From assembly GCF_032586235.1 (NCBI RefSeq), contig NZ_JAWHTD010000011.1, positions 1 through 64,000 of the forward strand: a stretch of 64,000 nucleotides of DNA. Direction: 5' to 3'. Below the pieces are notes generated by a model. That model did no database searches and was not told the origin of the DNA. It was given only the letters and a program-made list of their open reading frames with translations. Origin of the DNA: Aestuariicoccus sp032586235 (lineage in GTDB: Bacteria; Pseudomonadota; Alphaproteobacteria; Rhodobacterales; Rhodobacteraceae). The position numbers and the translations under genes were made by a program. Every line of letters begins with the position of its first letter. Within the stretch, counting starts at the first letter, position 1. Shown piece after piece: positions 27,181 to 37,419 of the stretch.

Positions 27181-27591
27181 ATGTATTCCAAAATCCTGGT
27201 TCCCATGGCGCTCGATCATGGCTTTGGCGACACCGCGCTCGACGTGGCGCGCAAGCTGTTGTCCGAGGGCGGCACCATCACCGCGCTGCACGTCTACGAG
27301 GCGCCGCAGGGCTCGGTAAGCGCCTATCTCGACGAAGAGGCCGTGCGCGCGTCTTTCCTGGCGGTCCAGAAGCGGCTCGAGGAGCGCATGAAGGATCAGC
27401 CCGGCGTGACGCCGGTCACGATCAAGGGCCACAGCGGCCGGACGATCATCGACTACGCCGAGAAAGAGGGCGCGGATCTGATCATCATGGGCTCGCACCG
27501 GCCCGGGCTGATCGACTATCTGCTGGGCTCGACCGCCGCGCGTGTGGTGCGCCACGCGCCCTGCGCGGTGCATGTCCTGCGCCATCCCTGA
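27181..27591 (+). CDS. hpsU: Universal stress protein (UspA family), HpsU candidate
   Basis: A 136-residue single-domain UspA protein: MYSKILVPMALDHG start, C-terminal ATP-binding signature IIMGSHRPGLIDYLLGSTAARVVRHAPCAVHVLR with G-2x-G-9x-G(S/T) spacing. RBS ACAGGAGTGGCCCG. The published hps clusters include a usp gene (hpsU) in the same place; its role is unknown. A 77-base gap before comD. Confidence 0.85.
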   Translation: MYSKILVPMALDHGFGDTALDVARKLLSEGGTITALHVYEAPQGSVSAYLDEEAVRASFLAVQKRLEERMKDQPGVTPVTIKGHSGRTIIDYAEKEGADLIIMGSHRPGLIDYLLGSTAARVVRHAPCAVHVLRHP

Positions 27592-27668
27592 CACCCGCAC
27601 ATTCTCATCCGTTTCACTTCGCCTTGCCGGGGCATCCCGCCGAAGGCACAGCATAGGAAGACCAAACC

Positions 27669-28175
27669 TTGGATATCAGCAAAAGGATCGTGGACGACTT
27701 CGTGGCCAACGATGTGTCGTTCATCACAACGGTGCCGTGCAAACAGCTTGCCGGCGTCATCGACGAGGTCGAGGCCCGGCCCGAAATCCACCATGTCCCC
27801 TCGAACAAGGAAGACGAGGGCATGGGGCTTTGCGCCGGGGCCTTCATGGGCGGCAAGCGGCCCGCGATCATCATGCAGAACACCGCCATCGGCGTGACCA
27901 TCAACACGCTGGCCACCCTGACCCAGTTCTACCGGATGCCGCTGCCCATGCTGATCAGCTATCGCGGCGAGCTGCGCGAACCGGTGGCCTGCCAGGTGGA
28001 AATGGCCGTGCACACCAAGGCGCTTCTGGCGCAGATGCATATCCCGACCTACCACTTCCACTGGCAGAAGGATGTCGAAGAGCTCGACAACATCCTGAAA
28101 TACACCTTCATGTGCAACAAGCCCGTCGCGATCCTGACCGACGCCAATTTCTGGGGAGGCTACGGCGACCAATGA
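27669..28175 (+). CDS. comD: Sulfopyruvate decarboxylase subunit alpha
   Basis: A 168-residue thiamine-diphosphate enzyme half corresponding to the ComD subunit, containing the pyrimidine-binding part: VPSNKEDEGMGLCAGAFMGGKRPAIIMQN with the conserved Glu, then LISYRGELREPV. The start is a TTG (LDISKRIVDD) after TAGGAAGACCAAACC; no ATG is available nearby. It overlaps comE by 4 bases. ComD/ComE together convert 3-sulfopyruvate to sulfoacetaldehyde and CO2, linking sulfolactate oxidation to Xsc-dependent desulfonation. Confidence 0.9.
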   Translation: MDISKRIVDDFVANDVSFITTVPCKQLAGVIDEVEARPEIHHVPSNKEDEGMGLCAGAFMGGKRPAIIMQNTAIGVTINTLATLTQFYRMPLPMLISYRGELREPVACQVEMAVHTKALLAQMHIPTYHFHWQKDVEELDNILKYTFMCNKPVAILTDANFWGGYGDQ

Positions 28176-28726
28176 TCCGTTCCGAAATCCTGCGCGAGAT
28201 CGCGCCGATCCTTAATCCGCACCTTGTCGTCTGCAACATCGGCCTGCCCAGCCAGGAATTGCACATGATCGACGACAACGAGCGCAATTTCTACATGCTG
28301 GGCACCATGGGGCTGTCGTCCTCGATCGGTCTCGGCCTTGCGCTGGCGCAAGACAAGACCGTCATCTCGATCGACGGCGACGGGTCGGTGCTGACCAACC
28401 TCGGCACGCTGCCCACCATCGCCAACAACGTGGCGGACAATTACATCCTGCTGGTCATCGACAACGGCTCTTACGGCTCGACCGGCGACCAGCCGACCTA
28501 TGCAGGCAAGAAGACCAAACTGGAAAACGTGGCCAAGGCCTGCGGCTGTGAAAACGTCGTGACCTGCCAGGCCGAAGAGACCGGCAAGGTCCTGCAAGAG
28601 GCCATCGACAGCAAGAAGATGACCGTGATCGTCGCCAAATGCGAGAGCGGCAACATCAAGCTGCCGGTGATCACCAAGGATCCGGTGGTGATCCGCGACC
28701 GGTTCATGACCGCCGTCGCGAGCTAG
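28172..28726 (+). CDS. comE: Sulfopyruvate decarboxylase subunit beta
   Basis: A 184-residue thiamine-diphosphate-binding half, homologous to ComE. The ThDP/Mg signature GDGSVLTNLGTLPTIANNVADN is clear, preceded by NFYMLGTMGLSSSIGLGLAL. Its ATGA start overlaps the comD stop. Together with ComD it forms the decarboxylase of sulfopyruvate; the same split architecture occurs in Roseovarius-type sulfolactate degraders. Confidence 0.9.
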   Translation: MIRSEILREIAPILNPHLVVCNIGLPSQELHMIDDNERNFYMLGTMGLSSSIGLGLALAQDKTVISIDGDGSVLTNLGTLPTIANNVADNYILLVIDNGSYGSTGDQPTYAGKKTKLENVAKACGCENVVTCQAEETGKVLQEAIDSKKMTVIVAKCESGNIKLPVITKDPVVIRDRFMTAVAS

Positions 28727-28730
28727 GGCC

Positions 28731-29846
28731 TTGGCCCCGGCGATCCATTCCAGCGCCGACGCCCGCCGCCTGGCGCGGCGTCGGCTGCCGTGGATGGTGT
28801 TCGATTACATCGACGGCGCGGCGGGGGGCGAGGCCGGGGCAGGGCGCGCCCGCGCGGCCTTTGACGCGCTGGAATTCCGCCCGCGCATCCTGCGCGACGT
28901 CAGCCAGCGGTCGCTGTCGGTGCCTCTCTTCGGGGGGCAGACCAAGGCCCCGTTCGGGATCAGCCCGATGGGCATGTGCAACCTGTCGGGCCCCGGCGCG
29001 GACATGATGCTGGCGCGGCTCGCGGCGCGCGAGAAGGTGCCGCTGGGGGTCTCGACCGTCGCCTCAACCGCGATGGAGCCCCTGATCGAAAAGGCCGAGG
29101 GCAACGCCTGGTTCCAGCTTTACTTCAGCGGCGACGGCACCGGCACCTTCAAGCTGGTGGAACGGGCGCGGGCGGCGGGCTACGAAACCCTGATCCTGAC
29201 CGTCGACGTGCCCGAGGTCGGCCGCCGCCCGCGCGAGCTGCGGCATGGGTTCACCATGCCGTTCCGGATCGGGCCCTGGCAGTTCCTGGACTTCGCCCTG
29301 CACCCGCGCTGGTCGATCTCGTCACTGCTGGCGGGCAAGCCGCAGATGGCGAATTTCCAGATGGAGGGCTATGCCTTCGACCGCACCGAAAGCCGCGCCA
29401 AGGCCGATTGGGACACGCTGAAGCGGCTGCGCGACATGTGGCCGGGCAAGCTGGTCATCAAGGGCGTGCTGGATGTCGAGGACGCGCTGGCGCTCAAATC
29501 CGCCGGGGTCGATGCCATTCAGGTCTCAAGCCACGGCGCGCGCCAGCTGGAAGGCGCGCCCGCGCCCATCGCCATGCTGGATCCGATCCGCCAGGCGGTC
29601 GGCCCCGACATGCCGCTCTTTTACGACAGCGGTCTCAGGACGGGCGAGGATGTGCTCAAGGCCTATGCGCAGGGCGCGAATTTCACCTTCCTGGGCCGCA
29701 TCCTGCAATTCGCCATCGCGGCGGGCGGTGAGGACGGGCTGAAAGAGCTCTGGCGCGTTCTGACCAGCGAGCTGAGCATCGCCATGGCGCAGGTGGGCCT
29801 TACCGGCCTGACCGGCGCGGCCGTGCGCGACGTTGTCAGGCGCTGA
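28731..29846 (+). CDS. slcD: FMN-dependent alpha-hydroxy-acid dehydrogenase, sulfolactate dehydrogenase candidate
   Basis: A 371-residue member of the LldD/glycolate oxidase family. Recognisable parts: VFDYIDGAAG N-terminus, SPMGMCNLSGPGADMMLARLA (FMN site), VSTVASTAMEPL, WFQLYF, LVIKGVLDVEDALALKSAGVDAIQVSSHGARQLEG with the active-site His and Arg, then YDSGLRTGEDVLKAYAQGANF. TTG start 4 bases after comE; the only in-frame ATG is 21 codons in and would remove conserved residues. Position after ComDE suggests oxidation of (S)- or (R)-sulfolactate to sulfopyruvate; L-lactate cannot be excluded. It converges with mtlK, overlapping by 11 bases. Confidence 0.7.
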   Translation: MAPAIHSSADARRLARRRLPWMVFDYIDGAAGGEAGAGRARAAFDALEFRPRILRDVSQRSLSVPLFGGQTKAPFGISPMGMCNLSGPGADMMLARLAAREKVPLGVSTVASTAMEPLIEKAEGNAWFQLYFSGDGTGTFKLVERARAAGYETLILTVDVPEVGRRPRELRHGFTMPFRIGPWQFLDFALHPRWSISSLLAGKPQMANFQMEGYAFDRTESRAKADWDTLKRLRDMWPGKLVIKGVLDVEDALALKSAGVDAIQVSSHGARQLEGAPAPIAMLDPIRQAVGPDMPLFYDSGLRTGEDVLKAYAQGANFTFLGRILQFAIAAGGEDGLKELWRVLTSELSIAMAQVGLTGLTGAAVRDVVRR

Positions 29847-31302
29847 GATAGCTGCGCAGCGCCGCCTCTGTGCCGTCCGCCCAGATCATCCGCAGCCAGC
29901 GCGTGAAGGCCTCGGCAAAGCGCGGCTCGCCTTTCAGATCGCCGTAGATATGATCCTGCGCCAGCCAGGCGTTGGGGTCGTCTTTGGCGGCCAGCGCCGC
30001 CGCCTGAAGCGTGTCCCAGAACGGATCGTTGGGCTCGATCGTGGTGCCGTCCTCGCGGGTGCCGGCGCACATCCGCGCCCAAAGCGCCTCGACCAGCGCC
30101 AGCCCCTCGACCGGCACGCCACCGGCCAGGCCATCGCGCAGGATCGGCAGAAGGAACCCGGTGTGCCGCGACGAGCCGTCAAAGGCCACCCGGCGGGTCG
30201 TGTCGACAATGGCCGGGTTGGAAAACCGGCTGTCGATCAGGTCGACATAGGCCTCGGGCGTCATGCCGGGCACGGGTTTGACATGCGGGGCGATCTCGGT
30301 GCGTTCGACCTTGCGGAAGAAATCGCCGATCAGGGGGTGCGCCATGCAGTCCGAGATGGTCGGCACGGACAGGATCTCGCCCGGGTTGGCGATGACCTGG
30401 TGCCCGGCGTTGAGGATGCGGATCTTCATCGCCTCGTAGTCGTGCACATGGTCCGAGAACGTCGCCCCTGCAAGGTCCCAGGCCGGGCGTCCGGCGCAGA
30501 AATCGTCCTCGATCACCCATTGGCGAAAATTTTCATGCGTCACCGGCGCGGCATCGTCGATGCCAAAGCCCCGCGCCAGCGCGATTTCCTTGGGGCCGGT
30601 GGCGGGGACGATGCAATCGACCATGGAATTGGGGAAGGTGCAGTGCGTGTCGATCCACTCGGCCAGATCGGGGTCTGACATCCGGGCCAGAGACACCACG
30701 GTCTGGCGCAGGATCGCGCCGTTGCCTTGCAGATTGTCGCAACTTTGCCCGGTGAAGGGCCCCGCACCGCTGTCGCGCCGCCGCTTCAGCGCGGCGACCA
30801 TCGCGCCGAAGGCCGTGCGCGGGGCGTCGGGATGCGCGGCGTCGTGCTGGATATCGGGATGCGCGGCGTCGAAGCGGCCCGAGACCGGATCGATGTAATA
30901 GCCGCCCTCGGTCACGGTCAGCGCCACGATGCGGATCTCGGGCTCGGCCATCTTGGCAATCAGCGGCCCGTTGCCCTCTTCGATGGGCAGATAGTCGATC
31001 ATCGAGCCGATCACCTCGGCGGAGCTGCCGGATGGGTCGAGCTCGATCAGCGTGGTCAGGCAATCCTGCGCCAGCAGCTTTTCGCGCTGTGCTGCGTCGT
31101 AGGGGCGGACACCCGCACCGACGATGGCCCAGTCGTGATCGCGCCCCGTCTCGAACACCCGGTGCAGATACCAGGCCTGATGGCCGCGGTGAAAATTGCC
31201 CAGCCCGATATGCACGATCCCGGGGGTCAGTTCGTACCGGTCGTAGGTCGGGCGCTTGACCTCTGGAGGGAGGGCGGAAAGCGTGGCGTTCGACAGTTTC
31301 AT
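29836..31302 (-). CDS. mtlK: Mannitol 2-dehydrogenase family protein
   Basis: A 488-residue polyol dehydrogenase of the mannitol dehydrogenase family (secondary-alcohol, NAD-dependent, no metal). N-terminal IVHIGLGNFHRGHQAWYLH, GAGVRP, the middle TVTEGGYY and C-terminal catalytic region KIRILNAGHQVIANPGEI (with Lys, Asn and His of the site) all match. Start chosen at MKLSNATL since TGATG couples it to the smoS stop; a start 4 codons earlier is possible. Last gene of the smo operon. A nine-residue tandem duplication (AAHPDIQHD then AAHPDAPRT) occurs near residue 145. Confidence 0.88.
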   Translation of the reverse strand: MKLSNATLSALPPEVKRPTYDRYELTPGIVHIGLGNFHRGHQAWYLHRVFETGRDHDWAIVGAGVRPYDAAQREKLLAQDCLTTLIELDPSGSSAEVIGSMIDYLPIEEGNGPLIAKMAEPEIRIVALTVTEGGYYIDPVSGRFDAAHPDIQHDAAHPDAPRTAFGAMVAALKRRRDSGAGPFTGQSCDNLQGNGAILRQTVVSLARMSDPDLAEWIDTHCTFPNSMVDCIVPATGPKEIALARGFGIDDAAPVTHENFRQWVIEDDFCAGRPAWDLAGATFSDHVHDYEAMKIRILNAGHQVIANPGEILSVPTISDCMAHPLIGDFFRKVERTEIAPHVKPVPGMTPEAYVDLIDSRFSNPAIVDTTRRVAFDGSSRHTGFLLPILRDGLAGGVPVEGLALVEALWARMCAGTREDGTTIEPNDPFWDTLQAAALAAKDDPNAWLAQDHIYGDLKGEPRFAEAFTRWLRMIWADGTEAALRSYLSA

Positions 31303-32071
31303 CAGCTCATCCATTGGCCGCCATCGACGTTATAGGTTTGCGAGACGATGTAATTCGCCTCGTCCGAAGCCAGAAAGACCGCCATGCCGGTCAGATCCTC
31401 GGGGTTGGCGAAGCGCCCGTAGGGCACGCCCGCCTCGACCTCGGCCTTCTTCTGGCCCGGCGGCTTGCCTTCGAGCTTGGCGAACATGCTGTCCACATGT
31501 TCCCAATGCGCGCCGGCCACGACGCCCGGGGCGATGGCGTTCACGTTGATGCCGTGCTGGATCAGGTTCAGACCGGCCGATTGCGTCAGCGAGATTACCG
31601 CCGCCTTGGTCGAGCAATAGACGGCGACAAGGCTTTCGCCCCGGCGTCCGGCCTGGCTGGCCATGTTGATGATCTTGCCGCCGTGGCCCTGGGCGATCAT
31701 CTGGCGCGCGGCGGCCTGCAGGGTAAAGAGCGTCCCCGCGACGTTGACCGAATACAACCGCTCATAGCTTTCGCGGGTGATGTCGACGATGTTGGCCGCA
31801 TCGAAGAGCGCCGCGTTGTTGATCAGGATGTCGAGCTTGCCGCCCTCGGCCACGACCGCGGCGATGGCGGCGTCGATGCTGTCCTGCCGGGTGACATCCA
31901 GCTCGACGGCAAAGGCGGCGTCGCCGATTTCGGCCGCCGCTTCTTCGGCGGCGGCCAGGTTGATGTCGCCGATGGCCACCCGCGCGCCCTCGCGGACATA
32001 GGCGGCGGCAAAGGCCTTGCCGATGCCGCGCGCCGCGCCGGTGATCAACGTAACCTTGCCGTTCAGCCGTG

Positions 32072-32075
<4 letters not shown>
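31302..32075 (-). CDS. smoS: Sorbitol dehydrogenase, SDR family
   Basis: A 257-residue short-chain dehydrogenase: TGAARGIGKA NAD loop, NNAA, catalytic Ser in NMASQAG, YCSTKAA with Tyr and Lys, and VDGGQWMS at the C-terminus, nearly identical in plan to SmoS of Rhodobacter. It would oxidise D-sorbitol (glucitol) to D-fructose with NAD. Start ATGA overlaps smoK. Confidence 0.87.
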
Positions 32076-33076
<1,001 letters not shown>

Positions 33077-33086
33077 TATACGTTCC

Positions 33087-33917
33087 TCACTTAACCGCGC
33101 CGAAGGTCAGGCCGCGGACGAGTTGTTTCTGGCTGAACCAGCCCATGATCAGGATCGGCGCAATGGCCATGGTCGAGGCCGCGCTGAGCTTGGCAAAGAA
33201 GAGGCCTTCGGGGCTGGAGTAGCTGGCGATGAAGGCGGTCAGCGGTGCCGCGTTGACCGCGGTCAGGTTAAGCGTCCAGAAGGCCTCGTTCCACGCCAGG
33301 ATGAAGTTGAGCAGCACCGTCGAGGCGATCCCCGGAATGGCCATCGGCGTCAGTACATAGAGCACCTCTTCCTTCAGCCCGGCACCGTCCATCCGCGCGG
33401 CTTCCAGGATTTCGCCCGGGATTTCGCGGAAGTATGTGTAAAGCATCCAGACGATGATCGGCAGGTTGATCAGCATCATCACCACCACAAGGGCGATGCG
33501 GCTGTCGAGCACGCCGAGCTCGACGCAGATCAGGTAGATCGGATAAAGCACACCGACCGCCGGCAGCATCTTTGTCGACAGCATCCAAAGCAGAATGTCC
33601 TTGGTCCGCTTCGACGGGACGAAGGCCATGGACCAGGCCGCCGGCACCGCGATGATGATGCCGAGGATGGTCGAGCCGCCCGCGATGATCACCGAATTCC
33701 ACAGGAACCGCACATAGTTCGAACGTTCCTGCACGATGGCGTAGTTTTCCAGCGTCCAGTCGAAGAACAGGAAGACCGGCGGGTTGCTGATGGCCTGGGC
33801 CTCGGTCTTGAAGCTGGTCAGGATGGTCCAGAGGATCGGGAAGAAGATGATGAACCCGATCGCCCATGCCAGCCCGGTATTGAGCGTCTTGCGACGGTTG
33901 GTGACAGCGCGTGCCAT
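33087..33917 (-). CDS. smoG: Polyol ABC transporter permease
   Basis: A 276-residue MalG-type permease with six membrane helices (first at LAWAIGFIIFFPILWTILTSF). The coupling-helix signature EAARMDGAGLKEEVLYVLTPMAIPG is present, for contact with SmoK. Adjacent to smoF (12 bases) and smoK (10 bases). Confidence 0.9.
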   Translation of the reverse strand: MARAVTNRRKTLNTGLAWAIGFIIFFPILWTILTSFKTEAQAISNPPVFLFFDWTLENYAIVQERSNYVRFLWNSVIIAGGSTILGIIIAVPAAWSMAFVPSKRTKDILLWMLSTKMLPAVGVLYPIYLICVELGVLDSRIALVVVMMLINLPIIVWMLYTYFREIPGEILEAARMDGAGLKEEVLYVLTPMAIPGIASTVLLNFILAWNEAFWTLNLTAVNAAPLTAFIASYSSPEGLFFAKLSAASTMAIAPILIMGWFSQKQLVRGLTFGAVK

Positions 33918-33929
33918 GATCGTCCCCCC

Positions 33930-34835
33930 TCAGGTGTCCAGGTTCTTGCCGACGATGCGCATCAGGAAGATGGCAACGATGTTGGCAAGGATGATGGCAT
34001 AGACGCCGCCCGCCGATCCCAGCCCGACGTTCTGGCTTTCCAGAACCCGCTGGAAGATCAGGTAGGTCAGGGTCCGGGTGCCGAAGGCGCCGCCGGTGGT
34101 GACGAAGATCTCGGCGAAGACCGAAAGCAGAAAGATCGTCTGGATCAGGATCACGATGGTGACCGCCCGGCTCAGGTGCGGCAGGATGATGAACCAGAAC
34201 CGCTTGAGCGGCGGCGCACCGTCCATCTCGGCGGCTTCAAGCTGCTCGCCATCCAGCGACTGGATCGCGGTCAGCAGGATCAGCGTCGCGAAAGGCAGCC
34301 ACTGCCAGCTGACGATCATGATGATCGAGGGCAGCGAGGCCTCGGAGAGCCAGGCAATCGGCTCGGCCCCGAAAAAGCGCCACAGATGGGCGAAAAGACC
34401 GTTCACCGGGTCCATGAACATGTTCTTCCAGACCAGCGCCGACACGGTCGGCATGACGAAGAAGGGCGCGATCACGAGGATGCGCACGACACCCTGGCCC
34501 CACATCGGCTGATCCAGCAAGAGCGCCAGCAGGATGCCGAGGACAACGGTGATGAAGAGCACGCCCAGCACGATGACGAGGGTGGTCTGAACTGCCGGCC
34601 AGAACGAGCTGGAGCCGATGAACCGGCCGTAATTCTCGAACCCGACCCAGTCGAGGCTCGGGAAAAAGGTGAACCAGTCCCAGCCGCTCTCGATCTGATC
34701 GCCGCGCAGCGGCAGGAACTTCTTGAACGAGAACGTCAGCGTGAGAATGAGCGGGATCAGCATCCACCCCAGAAGCAGCACCACGGCGGGGGCCATCATC
34801 AATCGGGCGGCGGATCGGGAAGCTTTGGTAGCCAT
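33930..34835 (-). CDS. smoF: Polyol ABC transporter permease
   Basis: A 301-residue MalF-type permease with six helices; first ALMMAPAVVLLLGWMLIPLIL-like segment at residue 12. The EAA-type motif EAAEMDGAPPLKRFWFIILPHLSRA is present. Paired with smoG as the membrane channel for sorbitol and mannitol (substrate by synteny). Confidence 0.9.
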   Translation of the reverse strand: MATKASRSAARLMMAPAVVLLLGWMLIPLILTLTFSFKKFLPLRGDQIESGWDWFTFFPSLDWVGFENYGRFIGSSSFWPAVQTTLVIVLGVLFITVVLGILLALLLDQPMWGQGVVRILVIAPFFVMPTVSALVWKNMFMDPVNGLFAHLWRFFGAEPIAWLSEASLPSIIMIVSWQWLPFATLILLTAIQSLDGEQLEAAEMDGAPPLKRFWFIILPHLSRAVTIVILIQTIFLLSVFAEIFVTTGGAFGTRTLTYLIFQRVLESQNVGLGSAGGVYAIILANIVAIFLMRIVGKNLDT

Positions 34836-34903
34836 GAGGAGTCACCCCCTTCTTCGCGCCAATGCGCAGGGTCTGATGAAAGGGCAAAAATCGGAAATTG
34901 CGT

Positions 34904-34928
34904 GGGGGCGGCGGCATGCGCCGCCCCC
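34904..34928. terminator. Stem-loop between smoE and smoF
   Basis: GGGGGCGGCG - 5-base loop - CGCCGCCCCC, a perfect 10-bp stem, lies 17 bases beyond the smoE stop on the minus strand; downstream in that direction the sequence becomes T-rich (ATTTCCGATTTTTG). A partial terminator or mRNA-stabilising hairpin that raises binding-protein level over permeases is likely. Confidence 0.65.
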
Positions 34929-34945
34929 GAACCGGTATGGAAACC

Positions 34946-36253
34946 TTAGCGGTAGCCCGCTGCTTCCATGGCCTCGTTGGTGATGGCCTGCGCCTTTTCA
35001 AGCGCCTCGTCGATGGACTGCTGGCCAGCGTAGACAGCCGAGAATTCCTGGCTGACTTCGGTTGCGATACCGGCGAATTCCGGGATGGCGACAAACTGGA
35101 TGCCGACATAGGGCACCGGCTTGACCGTCGGATCCGTCGGATCGGCCGCGTTGATCGAGTCGAGCGTCATCTTGGCAAACGGGACTTCCTGGTACTCAGG
35201 CGTCTCGTAAAGCGAGGTGCGCGCACCCGGGGGCACGTTGGCCCAGCCTTCGTTCGCCGCAACCAGCTCGATGTAGTCTTTCGAGGTGGCCCATTCGATG
35301 AACTGCTTTGCCGCGTCAGCCTTTTGCGTACCGGCGGGGATCGCCAGCGCCCAGGCCCAGAGCCAGTTCGAACGCTTTTCGACACCTTCGGAATTCGGCG
35401 CCAGCGCAAAACCCACGCTGTCGGCCACGGTCGAGTCGTTGGGGTTGGTCACGAAGGACGCCGCCACAGTGGCGTCGATCCACATGCCGCACTTGCCCTG
35501 CTGGAACAGCGACAGGTTCTCGTTGAAGCCGTTGGTGGCATAGCCCTCGGGGCCGTAGCTGTTCATCAGGTCGACGTAGAATTCCAGCGCCGCTTTCCAC
35601 TCGGGCTGATCGAACTGGGCGTTCCAATCCTCGTCGAACCAGCGCGCGCCGAACGAGTTCGCCGTCACGGTGATGAAGGCGCCGCCCTCACCCCAGCCGG
35701 CCTTGCCGCGCAGGCAGATGCCGTTGATGTCGTTTTCCGGGTCGTCCATCGCAGCCGCGGCTTCGCGGATGAACTGCCAGGTCGGCGCATCGGGCATTTC
35801 CAGACCGGCCTGTTCCATCAGGTCGGTGCGGTACATGATCATCGAGCTTTCGCCATAGAACGGGGCCGCATAAAGCGTGCCGTCGTTGCTCAGACCGTTG
35901 CGCATCGCGGGCAGGATATCGTCGACGTCGTATTCGGCGCTCAGATCGTCCAGCGGCACCAGCCAGCCGTTCGCACCCCAGATCGGTGTTTCGTACATGC
36001 CGATGGTCATGATGTCGAACTGGCCGCCCTTGGTGGTGATGTCGGTGGTCACGCGCTGACGCAGCACGTTTTCCTCGAGGGTGACCCACTCGACCTCGTG
36101 GCCGGTCTTGGCTGTGAAGTCATCGGTGTAACCCTGCATGCGGATCATGTCGCCGTTGTTCACGGTCGCGATGGTGATGGTTTCCGCGTGAGCTGCGCCG
36201 CCTGCAATCAGCGCAAGCGCAGAAGCCGCACAAAGTGCGTTCTTGAAAGACAT
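34946..36253 (-). CDS. smoE: Polyol ABC transporter substrate-binding protein
   Basis: A 435-residue extracellular sugar-binding protein (SBP family 1). Signal peptide MSFKNALCAASALALIAGGAAHA with cleavage after AHA, then ETITIATVNNGDMIRMQG. The start ATG follows GACAGGGAGGATTCGG, a strong RBS; the much longer open frame upstream runs over the regulator gene and is not coding. Expected to bind sorbitol/mannitol in the periplasm. Confidence 0.9.
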   Translation of the reverse strand: MSFKNALCAASALALIAGGAAHAETITIATVNNGDMIRMQGYTDDFTAKTGHEVEWVTLEENVLRQRVTTDITTKGGQFDIMTIGMYETPIWGANGWLVPLDDLSAEYDVDDILPAMRNGLSNDGTLYAAPFYGESSMIMYRTDLMEQAGLEMPDAPTWQFIREAAAAMDDPENDINGICLRGKAGWGEGGAFITVTANSFGARWFDEDWNAQFDQPEWKAALEFYVDLMNSYGPEGYATNGFNENLSLFQQGKCGMWIDATVAASFVTNPNDSTVADSVGFALAPNSEGVEKRSNWLWAWALAIPAGTQKADAAKQFIEWATSKDYIELVAANEGWANVPPGARTSLYETPEYQEVPFAKMTLDSINAADPTDPTVKPVPYVGIQFVAIPEFAGIATEVSQEFSAVYAGQQSIDEALEKAQAITNEAMEAAGYR

Positions 36254-36323
36254 CCGAATCCTCCCTGTCTTGGATGTTATGGCTTTACGGTAGTTGCAAA
36301 TCTTCGCCCGCGTCAACAATTTT

Positions 36324-36337
36324 TTTACGCGCGCAAA
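36324..36337. promoter_or_regulatory. Candidate LacI-type operator upstream of smoE
   Basis: TTTACGC-GCGCAAA, a near-perfect palindrome (6 of 7 positions) with central CG, 70 bases upstream of the smoE start and just past the stop of the regulator gene. A related sequence precedes the regulator itself, which strengthens both. Confidence 0.6.
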
Positions 36338-36348
36338 CTTTCGCGGAT

Positions 36349-37380
36349 TCAGGCCGATTCCCGCAGGATCATCTTGGCGGGAAAGAGCGTTTCGGTCCGG
36401 GTGGCCAGCCGCCCGCCGCTTTCGATCACCTCGAGCAGCGTCTCGACGCTGCGATTCGCCACCGAATCGTAATCGTGCGCCGCCGTGGTTAGCGGCGGGC
36501 AGGTGAATTTCGAAAACGGGTGGTCGTCGTTCGACGCCACGCGGATCGCACAGCCTTCGCCCGAACCGACGTTGATGCCCAGAGCGTAACAGGCCGACAG
36601 GAAGCCGATCGCCAAACGGTCGTTGCTGCACAGGATCGAGTTGGTCGGCAGGGACCCGTCCTGCAGCACCTTCAGCGCGCCGCGCCGCCCGATGTCCTCG
36701 AAGGCCCAGCCTTCGCCCTCGGCCTTGACGATGTGCGGCTCAAAGCCGAGGCGGTCCATCATCTTGATATAGGCCAGCCGCCGCTTGTTCGCGTTGGGGT
36801 TGGCGGGGATGCGCATCTCGAAGAAGGCCGGCGGTTCGCCGGTGCGGGTCAGATATTCGACGGTCTGCGAGACAAAGCTGAAATTGTCCGACCCGACAAA
36901 GGCTTCGCCGATCCCCTCGATGTTGCTATCGAAAAGAACCGTGGGCACGTCGCGGCAGAATCGCTCGACCTGGGACCGGTCCGACGCGCGGCCCAGCGGC
37001 GCCATCAGCACCCCTGCGGGGCGCAGGTCGCGCAGCGCGTCGAGGATGTCATTCTCCAGCGCCTGCTGGCCATGCGCGCTGTAAAGCGTCGGGCGCAGCC
37101 CCGCCGCGATGCACCGCTGTTCGATGCGCCGGGCGATCTCGGCGAAGAAGGGATCGGCGAGGTAGGGCACCACGATACCCACATTCTTGGTCAGCCGCCG
37201 GTTCTGGTTCACTGCGAAAAGATTCGGGCGGTAATCGTACCGCTCGAGCGCCGCTTCGATGCGCGCGCGGGTGCTGTCGCGGACGCTGCTGGGGTCGTTG
37301 AAATATTTCGAGACGGTCGGACGCGAAATGCCGCTCACCGCGGCGAATTCTTCCATGTTTTTAATCTTGCTGAATTTCAT
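36349..37380 (-). CDS. LacI family transcriptional regulator of the polyol operon
   Basis: A 343-residue LacI-type regulator. The N-terminus KNMEEFAAVSGISRPTVSKYFNDPSSVRDSTRARIEAAL is a typical helix-turn-helix and hinge; the sensor domain has VGIVVPYLADPFFAEIARRIEQ and ILCSNDRLAIGFLSACYALGINV. It precedes smoE in the same direction with 95 bases between, so it likely controls the smo genes. Two similar palindromes flank it. Confidence 0.88.
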   Translation of the reverse strand: MKFSKIKNMEEFAAVSGISRPTVSKYFNDPSSVRDSTRARIEAALERYDYRPNLFAVNQNRRLTKNVGIVVPYLADPFFAEIARRIEQRCIAAGLRPTLYSAHGQQALENDILDALRDLRPAGVLMAPLGRASDRSQVERFCRDVPTVLFDSNIEGIGEAFVGSDNFSFVSQTVEYLTRTGEPPAFFEMRIPANPNANKRRLAYIKMMDRLGFEPHIVKAEGEGWAFEDIGRRGALKVLQDGSLPTNSILCSNDRLAIGFLSACYALGINVGSGEGCAIRVASNDDHPFSKFTCPPLTTAAHDYDSVANRSVETLLEVIESGGRLATRTETLFPAKMILRESA

Positions 37381-37419
37381 GGTCTCGTCCGAAGGGGCGC
37401 GGGCCGGAGGGTCCGCAAC

